DNA from: Blastobasis lacticolella
Lineage: Eukaryota > Arthropoda > Insecta > Lepidoptera > Blastobasidae
Reading direction: 5' to 3'
Assembly: GCA_905147135.1 (NCBI GenBank)
Contig: LR990042.1
Location: 8,175,545 to 8,239,544 of the forward strand
Length of the DNA stretch: 64,000 nt
Part shown: positions 1 to 10,790 of the stretch, in pieces
Position numbering within the stretch: the stretch's first letter is position 1
How the letters are laid out: every line of letters starts with the position of its first letter
Position numbers and translations under genes: made by a program
Notes under the pieces: generated by a model
Seen by the model: only the letters and a program-made list of their open reading frames with translations
The model's database searches: none
Told to the model about the DNA's origin: nothing

Positions 1-596
1 CTGGTCTACTGCCAGAACCGCACTACTCCTCCGCCGCGGCGGTGTCCTCCCAGAGTATCGTGCGCCACGACCAGCCCGCCCAGGTAGCCAAGCTGGCCGT
101 CGCCGCGCCAGTCGCCTACCACGCGGCTCCCGCCCCAGTTACCTACTACGCTGCCCCCGCTCCCGTCGCCTACCACGCTGCTCCTATCGCTAAAGTGGTC
201 GCTCAGCAGGAGGAAATCGTTAGTGCTATTCTTTTTTATTATCCAACTGTTTTAACCTGCCCGTGACTATTATTAACATAATTCTTCCGGTACCTACAGG
301 CGTACCCCAAGTACGAGTACACCTACTCCGTGGCCGATGGACACACCGGCGACCAGAAGTCCCAGCAGGAGGTGCGCGATGGTGACGCCGTGAAGGGCTC
401 GTACTCCTTCCACGAGGCCGACGGCTCCATCAGGACTGTGGAGTATACCGCTGACGACCACAATGGCTTCAACGCGGTCGTGCACAACACCGCCCCCACC
501 GCCGCCCCCGTGGTCTACAAGGCCGCCCCCGTGGTCTACAAGACTGCTCCAGTCGTGGTCAAAGCGGCACCCGCCTTCTCCTACTACCACCACTAA
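1..596 (+). CDS. RR-2 cuticular protein, gene 1 (5' end outside window)
   Basis: Secreted structural cuticle protein; the RR-2 module is known to bind chitin. Visible exons are 1-218 (reading frame from base 3) and 300-596, separated by an 81-nt intron (donor GTTAGT, acceptor ACAG, phase 0). The first visible exon starts just after the signal peptide ([10 protein letters not shown]) and carries [13 protein letters not shown] repeats. The second exon holds the whole RR-2 module ([18 protein letters not shown], then [33 protein letters not shown]), followed by VVYKAAP repeats and the tail SYYHH. It is almost identical to gene 2, including intron position and length, so the two are recent tandem copies. 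The donor differs from gene 2 (GTTAGT against GTAAGT). The initiator ATG exon lies outside the window. Family assignment is very sure. Confidence 0.93.
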
Positions 597-687
597 GACT
601 TGAATTCTACGAATATCAAAATTGATCTTATTTATTTAGCAATATACAAAATACCAAATCTATTTTATTAGTTTATGTTTCAACTTG

Positions 688-800
688 TATAACACCTATT
701 ATTACCGCCCACAACAGTGCACTGCAGGAGTCAGGGCCTCTCCCACGAAAGAGGAGGTTTTTACCATAATCTCCACGCTTGGCAGGCGGGTTGGAGATCA
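688..800 (-). repeat. LINE-3'-end-like repeat, family C
   Basis: The reverse complement reads GTGGAGATTATGG ... GGGAGAGGCC ... AGTGCACTGTTGTGGGC and matches the copies at 2513-2755 and 30676-30895. The string resembles the widespread lepidopteran LINE 3' ends that carry GGGAGAGGCC and a trailing GATGAT microsatellite. This is family recognition, not a database match. Confidence 0.6.
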
Positions 801-1539
801 CTACGAAAACTCAGCTGCCTATTTTTAGGCTAAGCCTAGAGATCTTTTGTATGGAGTTAGTGCTTTTAGTAATAAAGACATTTACCTCATCAATAATAAA
901 AACAGCAGCGACGATATTATTGCTGCTCCTGTCTATCATCAATAGGACACGAAAAAACATAATGTAATAAAATGGATGAGAGGACTCTTCCACGTTAATC
1001 ATGATGATCATGATAAATCTTTGACAATCCGCTAAGGTGGTTTTGCCGTAAATCTGCACGTTTCAGCAACTGGTATCTGCCTCTAACGCCCGATTACTTG
1101 AATGTCATTAGAAATGCTATCTCTTTTGAATGTCAAAGATTTGAAAGTGACAGCATGATCTTTAAGGAGCCCTTATAGTTAAGAAGCATTCCAGTATTCG
1201 GGCGGGGGGCCATTAGTCGCCTTTTATGATACATGGTTCTATTTACATGAACTAAAACTATATAAAGAATGGATATTACTCCCATTATTTTAGATAGTCA
1301 TCTGCTATAAAACGATAGTCTACATAACTTAGCAATTATAGGCGATATGGGTTTGAGAGGATGTGATCAGACTATTGCCGTCCACCGTAGGCCTCCCCCA
1401 AAGAACGCTATTCTTCCTGGTATTTAAATCGACGCAAACTGTTATCCTCTGATATTTATTTCATATAAAACTCAAAGAACTTACAGAGCTATTAGATAAC
1501 ACTGCATATGATCTGAATCCGAGTAAATTGTGTCGGTTG

Positions 1540-1976
1540 TATAATTGGACCACGATAAGTTCGTATTGACTGACAGTTGTAAAAATTATAAAGTGTGGAT
1601 ATGGCAATAATCTGGGGATAATCTATCCTTGTCAGTGCTTGTCAGTCCTTCTTGTAAACATTCAGTTATTTGGTCACCATTATCTTGAACTAGTACTTTT
1701 AGTTTGGCAAAATGATTAATCATGCTGAAAATTACCTCCCGCACTTCCTTTTTCATTGTTTTGCCAAAAATTAAATAATAGTTTTCATAACTGACGAAAA
1801 TAATACATACTGTACGAATAATATTTCGTACAGAAATCAAATTGTTTGTTATGACTATTATGAATAAAGTGGCGCTTGCCTGTTTGCCCACCGTAGTTCT
1901 ATGACGTTTAAAAACTTGCCATACAGATATTTTTTTATTTAATAAGTGATTCGGACATAGCGTGGTCTTATTATAG
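1540..1976. mobile_element. Terminal-inverted-repeat element with 138-codon frame (copy 1)
   Basis: Left end 1540-1565 (TATAATTGGACCACGATAAG) and right end 1948-1976 are inverted repeats. The right end, reverse complemented, starts TATAATAAGACCACGCTATG. A second, longer copy in opposite orientation lies at 50113-50850 and is similar in both subterminal regions. A minus-strand frame fills the element from 2002 to 1586 and ends DKDRLSPDYCHIHTL-stop just inside the left end; the second copy ends DKDRLSNRYCHIHIL-stop at the matching place. No transposase motif is recognised. Confidence 0.7.
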
Positions 1977-2512
1977 TAACAAATTTCTATGACAGCTTTC
2001 ATACTAGGTATTTCCTAGATCTGTCTTTAAACATACGTTCTGAACATTTAAAAAATTACCTACCTACTATAAACAAGCAGTTAACGGTCATCTCACTTGA
2101 CGGTAACTGATGTGGCTGATGATGGTGCAGAATATATTTCATATTCGGACGAAGTGTATTATATTTTGCGTTAAAAAAAACCAAATCGTAATTTTATGTG
2201 GAACCGAACGCAGTGCGAAATTATACGATCAAAATTACGCTCGTATGGCTTTAGCCTTATTGTAGATCAGTTCTAGAGTGATCGCCAAATAATTCTGCTC
2301 GCGGTTGAGAATGGAACTAAAGGACATTGCTCGTCGTCCATACATAGTTGGCCTAAGATCCAACAGGGAGGTGTATTTACTTTTTGGGTTTTAGATAATG
2401 TATATATTCGATTGAACCTAAATTAAAACAACGGACACTTTTGAGAATTCGAAAAAAATCAAGACACTTTCGGATTTTGAGGTTATAATTACGTCAGCCG
2501 TGTGGTGACCGG

Positions 2513-2755
2513 TAGAGTAGAATAGCACCAACCCCTTACACTCGTGGGTGTCTTACAAGGCGACTAACGTTTAGAGGCAAAATATCTAGTCTCCATAAAC
2601 TGGAAAATGGGCAGCAGCGTTTTTCATTGTTATATTTGCAACACTGCGATCTCCAACCCGCCTGCCAAGCGTGGAGATTATGGCAATAACCTCCCCTTTT
2701 GCGGGAGAGGCCCAAAGTCCTGTAGTGGACTGTTATGGGCTGTGATGATGAATTA
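2513..2755 (+). repeat. LINE-3'-end-like repeat, family C
   Basis: Starts near GAGTAGAATAGCACCAACCC, contains GGGCAGCAGCGTTTTTCATT and GGGAGAGGCC, and ends in TGTGATGATGA. It aligns along its length with 30676-30895 and, reversed, with 688-800. The GAT-rich end suggests the 3' tail of a non-LTR retrotransposon. The 61-codon frame within it is not a gene. Confidence 0.65.
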
Positions 2756-3482
2756 CGTCAATAAAAACATTCGGTATGTAGCAATAACTTAGCATTTATT
2801 ACTGAGTGTAAGGACGTACTTACATTGGATTATAAATTGTAGGTAAACGTTTTATTGGCACACTGCTAGGTCAGTCATAACACTCTGAACTACTGTTTCG
2901 AAAACAGCTCTGCTGATATAATTCTCGTCATATCCCGCTGATGCTGAGTTTTAAAGGCTTGCATCCTTGTTTTCCACCCTACTCGTTATCCAAGTGAGAG
3001 CAATATAGGATACTTAACTACCTTAGTTTTCTTTGAATTATCGGTCAAAAAATCTGTCGTTGAAGCGGACCAAACTCCAGGAGTAGGCTTGACAGATGCG
3101 CGCTTCTTGACATTGAATTCTAGGAATCTAGGAGTCAGGAGTCTTATGGACATGCAAGGGTTTTATTAAGGATTTCCTTTTTTATTTTCGTGTGATTATA
3201 AAGTAGGTATAGCATTGTACTAGTACCATATGTGAAATGTTATTAGTCTTTGGCGCTATTTTATGTTGTTGGTCTTTGGCGCACGCCTTTGAAGTTTTGT
3301 GTACTTCATAGACCGGCCCCGCCCCTTTAGTGAAGTGCCACGAATAACGAATAACAACAGACAATCGAAAATCGGTATTGATATAATATAATCGAATATT
3401 TAAAATTAACATTTAGGTAACCTTATTATTTTTGTAACTAAACTCTTATTCCTTGTTTGAATTTCACCTTAAGAGACCTTTC

Positions 3483-3558
3483 ACAACAACGATTTCGAGT
3501 CGCGCGTATTCTACGCAATAGGATGATAGAAATACGCACGTGTCATAATCGTTGTTGT
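3483..3558. repeat. Small foldback
   Basis: ACAACAACGAT at 3483-3493 pairs with ATCGTTGTTGT at 3548-3558, with further inner pairing (GCGTATT against AATACGC). It could form a cruciform or be a remnant of a foldback element. Confidence 0.6.
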
Positions 3559-4099
3559 AGAAGGGTTTTTAATGTTGTATTAATAAATTATCAATTCAGA
3601 AGAAAATAAATAGTTTATTTTGTATAATACGTATAGCATAACCATGCAACTATCGATTCCAAGTTCTATGAAAATGATAATCGATAATCGAATAGATTCA
3701 TTAACGATTTATACAACCACATCCCTACTGTAATCTGTCAAAATAGATAATGTCTAAATAGTAACACCGAGGATTATGACGGAAGTGAATACTTTTTAAA
3801 ATGTTTTCGAAATTAAGAAGTGTCCGTGCTATTAAAATATTTGTAATGTACATTATAAAAAGATCTAGTAATTATAGTAAATGTTTCATGCGTGTTGATT
3901 CATAGGCCATTTTTAACAATGTCTTTTGACAAACAGACAACTCCATAGCTCCAACTCCAACCCAAACTACTGTCAGAAGTAGTTGGGCACAACTGCCATT
4001 TTTCTATCGATGGCAATGTGATTAATAGTGGTCTATATTAAGTATGATAAGAGAGGAAGAGACTATAGAGACCCAAAAAATTTTGATAGTGACACACAA

Positions 4100-4123
4100 T
4101 TTTGATACTAATTAGTATCAAAA
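4100..4123. repeat. 24-bp perfect palindrome
   Basis: Twelve bases (TTTTGATACTAA) are followed directly by their exact reverse complement, with no spacer. A TTTGATAC half-copy follows within a few bases. Function unknown. Confidence 0.8.
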
Positions 4124-4728
4124 GATTTGATACATTTATTCAGTTTATACTTCATTTATTATTAAGTTTAGGTTATTTTATTTTCTATTGGTATTGTGGA
4201 AAAACAAGGATGCATCTTATTACACATACGTAATATTCATTTTTTTCCCGATCCGAACCGAAGCATTAAAATGGCAAAGCTATCATCGATAAGTAGAAAA
4301 GTTAATAAATAAAAGCTTTTAATTAATATCAAGTTTATCATTGTACCCGACAACACCTAGCTGTACCTAAAATTTAATGTAACTTTGGATTATTATGACA
4401 GTCTGAGAGCTGAGCGTTTCAAAGTACGCAAGCAGAATTAGTAAGCAGAACAAAAATCTCAATGCGGATGGATCTTATACAAAGAAACAAACCAGTGTAG
4501 TCTGTGTGCAATGGAACCCTTAATTCAATTAAATCAGGATACTTTAATACGATTAATGATTACTCTTTGTAACTTGTAAAAACAAATGTCGCCACTGGGC
4601 TGACCTTCAACTGTTAGCACGGTGTAGCATATTTCATTTAAGGAGTTTTAATTTCCATTCTGCTATTTGAAACAAAATCTTCTTCTTTGAGTAGTACTGC
4701 TCTTGCCTAGCATCTGATAAAAAAAACT

Positions 4729-5000
4729 TCTTGGCGTTAATGTTCCGGTTGTGCAATAGCGCACGAGGACCCGGGGCCCCCCTCGACCTTGATCCAGGAT
4801 TTGGCAGATCAGATAATTACAGTGGAGCGACTGCCCTCTGATTTCTGTGACCCTGCTACCGGGGGAACCTGACTAGTTTGGATCATGGTTACACATCCAG
4901 TCACCTAAATGTGCAGGTTTCATCACGATGTTTTCCCTTACCGCAAATGTATCGGTAAGTATTCAAATAATGTACATAACTCAGAAAAGAGTCATTTGTA
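4729..5000. repeat. Interspersed repeat family A
   Basis: Shares TTGGCGTTAATGT, CGCACGAGG-CCCGGGG, ATCCAGGATTTGGCAGATCA and a GCAGGTTTCATCACGATG block with 13056-13305, 24516-24745, 28149-28230 and (reverse) 29938-30085. The GTTTCATCACGATGTTTTCC string is typical of abundant lepidopteran SINE/LINE ends. Orientation is not certain. Confidence 0.7.
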
Positions 5001-5032
5001 CACAGCCTTATACCCTTGAATCTAACTCGTAA

Positions 5033-5213
5033 GTTGGATACTCTAACCGCTCGGCTACTGACGCTAATAATTTCATAAAAAACTGAAAACTGGAATAATA
5101 TTCTTAGTTAGAGTGAGAGGTTACCTCTCGCTTACGAGTTGGATACTCTAACCGCTCGGCTACTGACGCTAATAATTTCATAAAAAACTGAAAACTGGAA
5201 TAATATTCTTAGA
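5033..5213. repeat. 105-bp tandem duplication
   Basis: A 76-nt block beginning GTTGGATACTCTAACCGCTC occurs at 5033-5108 and again, essentially unchanged, at 5138-5213. The start-to-start distance is 105 bp. It sits at the end of the family A repeat, about 300 bp upstream of the gene 2 TATA box. Confidence 0.85.
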
Positions 5214-5448
5214 GTGTTTACGCAATTCAGATAATAATTCGTAAAAATGTAACGAAAAGAAACATTTGTTTTTACTTTCATTAAGTTACAAAATCGTACT
5301 TCTGTGTATTTTAAAAAAATACCTCAAAGTAATTGTTTCTATTTCTTTTTAAATCACTAAATAAAATTAGAAACAATCAATTGGATTTAGTAAGGTAAAT
5401 GATATGATGTGTGAATGGATTGACTCGTGCGCAAACTAACGACCCAAA

Positions 5449-5457
5449 CTAAGGTCA
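5449..5457 (+). promoter_or_regulatory. Candidate nuclear-receptor half-site upstream of gene 2
   Basis: CTAAGGTCA matches the AAGGTCA core of FTZ-F1-type monomer sites (YCAAGGYCR) with one mismatch. It lies about 60 bp upstream of the TATA box. FTZ-F1 is known to drive lepidopteran cuticle genes at moulting, but the site itself is an inference from one short match. Confidence 0.3.
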
Positions 5458-5516
5458 TGGGCTAAGCTTGTTTGACGACTTCAAAACATATTTGGCTACT
5501 ACGGCACTCGGCTCAG

Positions 5517-5552
5517 TATATAAACTAGGATGCAAGCAAAGCATTTATCATT
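5517..5552 (+). promoter_or_regulatory. Core promoter of gene 2 (TATA + initiator)
   Basis: TATATAAA at 5517-5524 is followed by an initiator-like TCATT at 5548-5552, putting the likely start at about 5550, some 31-33 bp downstream. The 5' leader to the ATG at 5586 would be about 36 nt. Confidence 0.75.
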
Positions 5553-5585
5553 CTATTATAGATCGCCTAGACGTACACTTTAAAT

Positions 5586-6424
5586 ATGTTCTCTAAGGTA
5601 AGTGCAAGCGAAATAAGTGCTTGGATAGAAATACAATTAAGATGTGGATTAATGACAATACAATTAAATTTTAAAATATTTTTTTGTAGATCATAGCCGT
5701 GAGCGCGGTGCTGGCCGTAGCAGCCGCCGGTCTGCTGCCGGAGCCGCACTACTCCTCCGCTGCAGCGGTGTCCTCCCAGAGCATCGTGCGCCACGACCAG
5801 CCCGCCCAGGTGGCCAAGCTGGCAGTCGCCGCCCCCGTTGCCTACCACGCCTCCCCCGTTGCCTACCAAGCCGCCCCCGTTGCCTACCAAGCCGCCCCCG
5901 CCCAGGTTACCTACCACGCTGCCCCCGTCGCCAAGCTGGCCGTCGCCGCTCCCGTTGCCTACCACGCCGCCCCCGCTCCCGTCTCCTACCACGCTGCCCC
6001 CGCTCCCGTCGCCTACCACACTGCTCCTATCGCTAAAGTCGTCGCTCACCAGGAGGAAATCGTAAGTGCTATTCTTTCATATTAACCAATTGTTTTATCT
6101 TTCTATATGTACAATAATTTTATTGTTTCTCCGAATGTACAGGCGTACCCCAAGTACGAGTACACCTACTCCGTGGCCGACGGACACACCGGCGACCAGA
6201 AGTCCCAGCAAGAGGTGCGCGACGGCGACGCCGTGAAGGGCTCCTACTCCTTCCACGAGGCCGATGGCTCCATCAGGACCGTGGAGTACACCGCTGACGA
6301 CCACAACGGCTTCAACGCGGTCGTCCACAACACCGCCCCCACCGCCGCCCCCGTGGTGTACAAGGCCGCCCCCGTGGTCTACAAGGCTGCCCCCGCGCCC
6401 GCCCTCTCTTACTACCACCACTAA
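5586..6424 (+). CDS. RR-2 cuticular protein, gene 2
   Basis: Secreted chitin-binding cuticle protein of 221 residues. Exons: 5586-5597 (MFSK), 5690-6061 and 6143-6424; introns of 92 and 81 nt, both phase 0 with GTAAGT donors. The start is fixed by TATA plus initiator and by the four-codon first exon shared with all complete genes here. The signal peptide is about residues 1-18 ([18 protein letters not shown]). Residues 20-128 are low-complexity with [10 protein letters not shown] and VAYQAAPV repeats. RR-2 module, about residues 129-192: [51 protein letters not shown]. The tail has VVYKAAP repeats and ends SYYHH. An ATTAAA at 6472-6477 could be the polyadenylation signal. It is a near copy of gene 1 and faces gene 3 tail to tail. 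Confidence 0.96.
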
Positions 6425-7675
6425 ATCTCAAAGGCACTCACCTAATGGACCCTTAATTATTTATTAGGTAAATTAAAATTTACATAAGTTAAACTAAAAC
6501 AGCTTGCACATTTTATTCCTTTCCTAATTATTCATTCCATTCTACAGGTGATAAGTTTGTAGGACTTTTCAGATGAGGCAGTTATTCCCACCGGATCATG
6601 TGGTTCGTTGCAACTCGACCGGATTAAACAAAATTAAGGTATGTAATAATAATGTGTTTATAATTAACTAGCTTTTAGGGCAGTTTATCTTTTCCGCAGC
6701 ACCACTTAAATTGACTTCTTTAGTGTGTGGATGCCAGTACCATGGAGAGGCTTCGGTTAGATAGAACTCTCTAGTTCTGTGTGTCTCTACACAGCTTCTG
6801 TCTCTGGTTCTATCTAACCAAATTAGATGAAACATGGCTTATCTTTTAAGTTGGGCCCAAAGCTGTAAAACTTTGAAACCCCTATCAAAATCCGTTCAGT
6901 GGTTTTTGCGTTTTATTTCACATTTCTTTTAATATTCCAAACAACGTACAATAGCTAAATCTACTGTTAGCGTGATCGGTAACAAGCTTTACCTAACATC
7001 AATAAATGTCGTCACACTACAGAGGAATACTTTTTTATCCGTGGACACTTACTAAAAATCCAATAATTTTCAAATGCGTTTCCTGTTTTTTAAGTCAACC
7101 TCTTAAAAACACTTTCTTATTTACAATATCGTTTCCTTTTCTCACTTACTCGCGAATCTACCAAATCATTCTTAGTAATCGCCTATTAGTTTTATTTAAC
7201 TTGTTTTTCTATTGAGAAACAGTTATTTGCTGCGAGGACGTTTATTGCTTTAGTACTACTTACAGCGTTATTTATGTGTAGTAATCGTTTAGATATAGGA
7301 TAGCTTACAGCTTCTGCCCCCAGAGAAAAAGTAATCGCAATTACAACTTGCGCGACAGACTGGAAATTTTACCCTATGCTTTTGACACTTTCTAGCGCCC
7401 CAGACCTCATATGGCCTCAGGGCATGCAGACCAAAGTGCGATAATTGAACTTTACTTCATTACTTCAGTGTTCAGAGCCATGGGTCAAATAAATTGGTCA
7501 TCAAATGACGAATGTGGCATAGTAAACCACTTTAAGTCGTTGAGTCAGGGAAGTCCAATGTATTGAAAACAATTATTAACTTAACGAAATCCATCGTTTA
7601 CATTTACTGCCATAATAAATATTTAATAACTATAACATATTATTTGGTTTACAAACGATAGTAATATCTAATTTT
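6425..7675. other. Intergenic region between convergent genes 2 and 3
   Basis: Contains the 3' flanks of both genes and a perfect 13-bp inverted repeat (GGTTAGATAGAAC at 6755-6767, complement at 6807-6819). I see nothing else; the open frame at 7006-7215 has no gene-like features. Confidence 0.6.
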
Positions 7676-8442
7676 CTAATGATTGTAGTAGGAGACGACG
7701 GGAGCGGAGTTGTAGACGACAGGGGCTGACTTGTAGACCACAGGTTGGGAGTTGTAGAGTACGGGGGCGGCCTTGACAAGAACGGGGGCAGGGGTGGGGG
7801 CGGTGTTGTGCACGACCGCGTTGAAGCCGTGGTGAGCGTCAGCCGTGTAGTCCACGGTCCTGATGGATCCGTCAGCTTCTTGGAATGAGTAGGATCCCTT
7901 CACGACGTCACCATCGCGAATTTCCTTCTGGGTCTTCTTGTCGCCGGTGTGGGGGTCAGCCACTGTGTAAGTGTACGCGTACTTGGGGTGAGACTGCGAA
8001 AGAATGTAATGATTAGATATCTCGCATTTTAATACGTACCAACACACAATCATAAAAAAGTATTAGGTAAACTTACAACTTTGACGGGCTCGGCGTACGC
8101 GACTGGAGCGCTGTGGTATGACACGGGCGCGGAATAGGCGACGGGCGCTGTGTGGTAGGCGACTGGGGCTGAATGGTAGTCTACGGGAGCAGATTGGTAA
8201 GCTATGGGGGAAGATTGGTACGCTACGGGTGCGTAACCGTGACCCTCATCCTGGCGAATGTAGGTCTGAGACGAAAATGGACCGACCGAGGAATAATGAG
8301 TCTCAGGCAGAAGTATGGCCTGGGTAGACGCCACCAATGCGCACACAGCTACAATCTGCAAAATAGTGATAGATTAGCAGTTGTCTTATCAATCAATTCG
8401 AAATATTCACCCAATTTAAATTCAGCTTACTTTGGAGAACAT
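7676..8442 (-). CDS. RR-2 cuticular protein, gene 3
   Basis: The only minus-strand cuticle gene here; 202 residues. Exons in coding order: 8442-8431 (MFSK), 8355-8077 and 7993-7676. Introns are 75 nt (GTAAGC donor) and 83 nt (GTAAGT donor), both phase 0. Signal peptide about residues 1-17 ([17 protein letters not shown]), then [10 protein letters not shown], like genes 1 and 2. The middle carries [19 protein letters not shown] repeats. RR-2 module about residues 98-163: [52 protein letters not shown]. The tail repeats [10 protein letters not shown] and ends SYYNH. It belongs to the three-exon class with gene 2 but is more diverged and inverted. It is convergent with gene 2 and divergent from gene 4. 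Confidence 0.95.
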
Positions 8443-8498
8443 GTTTTTGGTTTGGTCAATATTATGTTAATGTTAATAATAATTGCATTATGCCCTAG

Positions 8499-8505
8499 TT
8501 TTATA
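8499..8505 (-). promoter_or_regulatory. TATA box of gene 3
   Basis: TATAAAA on the minus strand, 57 bp upstream of the ATG. No clear initiator consensus is seen at the expected start near 8474. Confidence 0.65.
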
Positions 8506-8572
8506 CTCGTGTCTGAGACTAGGGCCGTAAGCACGAGAAGTGGAAGTTGTCAAACGAGCGTATGATTCGACG

Positions 8573-8588
8573 CGACCTTGCGAGGTCA
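8573..8588. promoter_or_regulatory. Candidate nuclear-receptor half-sites upstream of gene 3
   Basis: CAAGGTCG on the minus strand (8580-8573) fits all but the first base of the FTZ-F1 site YCAAGGYCR, and AGGTCA on the plus strand (8583-8588) lies beside it. Both are 70-85 bp upstream of the TATA box, a placement similar to that of the site at gene 2. Confidence 0.35.
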
Positions 8589-8859
8589 CATATTCGCGAC
8601 GCAGAGAATGCGTAAGCGGTGCCAGTGGTAAGAAAGTATACTTACTATCGGCAATCTAGAGCAACTCGAAAGAGAATTTAAAATGAGTAAATAGTATAAT
8701 ATAAATAGCTGTATATTGACTTTAATATTTGTAATTTTATTTCCTAGCTATTTCACGTACACAAAACAATACCGAAAAAGCAAATCTTAACTAATTAACA
8801 CTAAATAAAACTAAACTAAATTACACAAATACTACCCTTAAGATAATAAATATGCCTCA

Positions 8860-8950
8860 GGTCAAAAGAGGCTGGCCAGCTTTCTGGGCACTTCTGGGCC
8901 TCGCTATCCAGCGAGGCAAAGCGTTGACCCAAATAAAAGCCAGCCATTCT
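8860..8950 (+). mobile_element. Non-LTR retrotransposon C-terminal fragment
   Basis: The plus strand translates as FWALLGLAIQRGKAL, resembling the C-terminal FW..LGLA.QRGNA region of R1/jockey-like LINE proteins of Lepidoptera. It is truncated on both sides. Recognition is by memory of the family pattern only. Confidence 0.45.
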
Positions 8951-10559
8951 GGTCTTTGGAAATATCGACCAGGCGCTTAGCATTTCTCTAACAAAGGAGT
9001 CCCTAGGGACTTCCTTTTTAGAGAACCCTGGCCCTCATGGTCCACACCATACGGCGTAAATAAATAATCAAAACCGAAAATATATTTTTTGAGCCGCTTG
9101 GAATTTCAGCTGTGGCAGCACCGGCCCCAGCTAGACACTAGGTAGCTGGATTTAGAATAACTTATATTCTACCTATAACTTTCAAAAAAATTCAAAAACT
9201 TAGTGTATTTTTTGCATAAATCCCTATTTTTTTACATAAGGTCCAAAGATATTTGGCCAATAGACGAACGAATTGTTTAATTTAATTAAGCAACTTTCCA
9301 GTAAATTAAATTTATCTCACTAGAAATAATTAAGTAGCAGTACCATCTAATTAATTTTTAAAAGGTATTAATGCTATTTCTCGCCACAAGTTTATCTAGA
9401 CCACTAAAAAAACTCCTACGCAGTCTCGGTTTAACAATGAAATCATCGTAGCTATTGAATTGTGTCGATGCTTCATAAGATAAAGAGATAAAAGCCGGAA
9501 TCCGCTCTCTTTTATGAAATTTCTATATACGGAATTATTGAGAACTGTTGAGAGAGTAGATTGGGCACATTATACGACACGAATAAAGTATCATGGACAT
9601 ATTTAATTATGTCGTTCTTAAAGTAATATTTACTCGAAAGCGTTGTATTTTCCATGCGTTAAAACGAGTAAAATATGCCAAACATTCAGGTCAAATTATT
9701 TTATGTCATTATGGCAGACAAACAGGCAAGCGAGCCGGCCACCTGATGGAAAGTGGTTATTATTTAGGTATAGGCAGTTATACATATTTTTAAGGTATAG
9801 GTAGTGAGGTAGAATCGTGAGCATTCCCACTCTGCCTTATTGCCGTTTTAGATACGACGCTAATGTAATTCTTTTTAGCGTTAGCCTCTTGAAATAAAAA
9901 GGATCAACTCATAAATTGCGAAATATAATTGCGCAAAAGAAGTTTCGAATGTTACAGATTATTTGGCTGTTTATATGCGTTTACGTAAAAATATCATGGA
10001 ATTATTTTAACACAAAACATGACCCAGCCATCTTCGCCGCATCTCCTCTCTACAGTATACGAAAACTGAACTCAATACCTTCTTTCATTTCTTTAAATTG
10101 TGATGATACGATAAATTACTTGTTGGAACTGTTATCATTAACATGGATAAGACTGTGTGGTTACTTATAATTGTAGTAGGTTTCTCCTATATTCATAAGA
10201 ATCCGACCTCTATGTATTTTATTTATATTTCTATTACTGTACCTTAAGTTAGACTTGTTATACCGATGCTCGACCATGAATCAGTGACTGATTTATTAGT
10301 GCAATAAAACGTTTATTAATACGTCATTTATATCACTAACAAAATTTTGAGAAGTGAACTGGGGCTTTATTTTGAGCCGCTCGCTTTGAATCGAGCGATT
10401 TAAATTTTATCTTTTTATTTAGGTACATTTGTAAGGCTGAAATCTAACGATGGAAAAGTGAAAATAAACGTTACGAATCAAAATATTGAATAACTTTTCA
10501 GGCCAAAAATCGCAATTGAAAAATGTTCGGCTCGAGGCGAGAGGTTCCAAAATAGGGCT

Positions 10560-10790
10560 CCTGGTCTAGTGGCAGCTTCCTCGTTAAGGCTCGCAATGTC
10601 TGGGAACTAGATGGGTGACCGTTTCGTACTTTGGGGCTAGTCGATCATCAGCACTGTGCACACAGGTTTGCCTCCTAATACCGTTTACGAAGCGAGGTTG
10701 ACCAAGGTCTTCCGCTGGAGACCCGGGGACTGAGTGTTTACACTTTATTAACGGATTGAATGTTCTCATAGCAATCAAACCGTTTCTGTG
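10560..10790 (+). repeat. Possible SINE-like mosaic (tRNA-like A box, 5S-like segment)
   Basis: TGGTCTAGTGGC at 10562-10573 looks like a tRNA A box, and CTAGATGGGTGACCG at 10607-10621 resembles a conserved piece of 5S rRNA. No clean B box follows. There is no second copy in this window, so this is tentative. Confidence 0.25.

Larger units (their letters stand above)
597..5585. other. Intergenic region between genes 1 and 2
   Basis: No host gene is recognised. The region holds two copies of a LINE-3'-end-like repeat, a terminal-inverted-repeat element with an open frame (1540-1976), a small foldback (3483-3558), a perfect palindrome (4100-4123), a common interspersed repeat (4729-5000) and a 105-bp tandem duplication (5033-5213). 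The last 150 bp form the promoter of gene 2. The rest is AT-rich sequence in which I see nothing. Confidence 0.7.

Noticed and set aside
5567..6049. 160-codon minus-strand glycine-rich frame
   Set aside because: Antisense image of the Ala/Pro/Val repeats of gene 2; glycine runs come from the complement of GCC/CCC codons.
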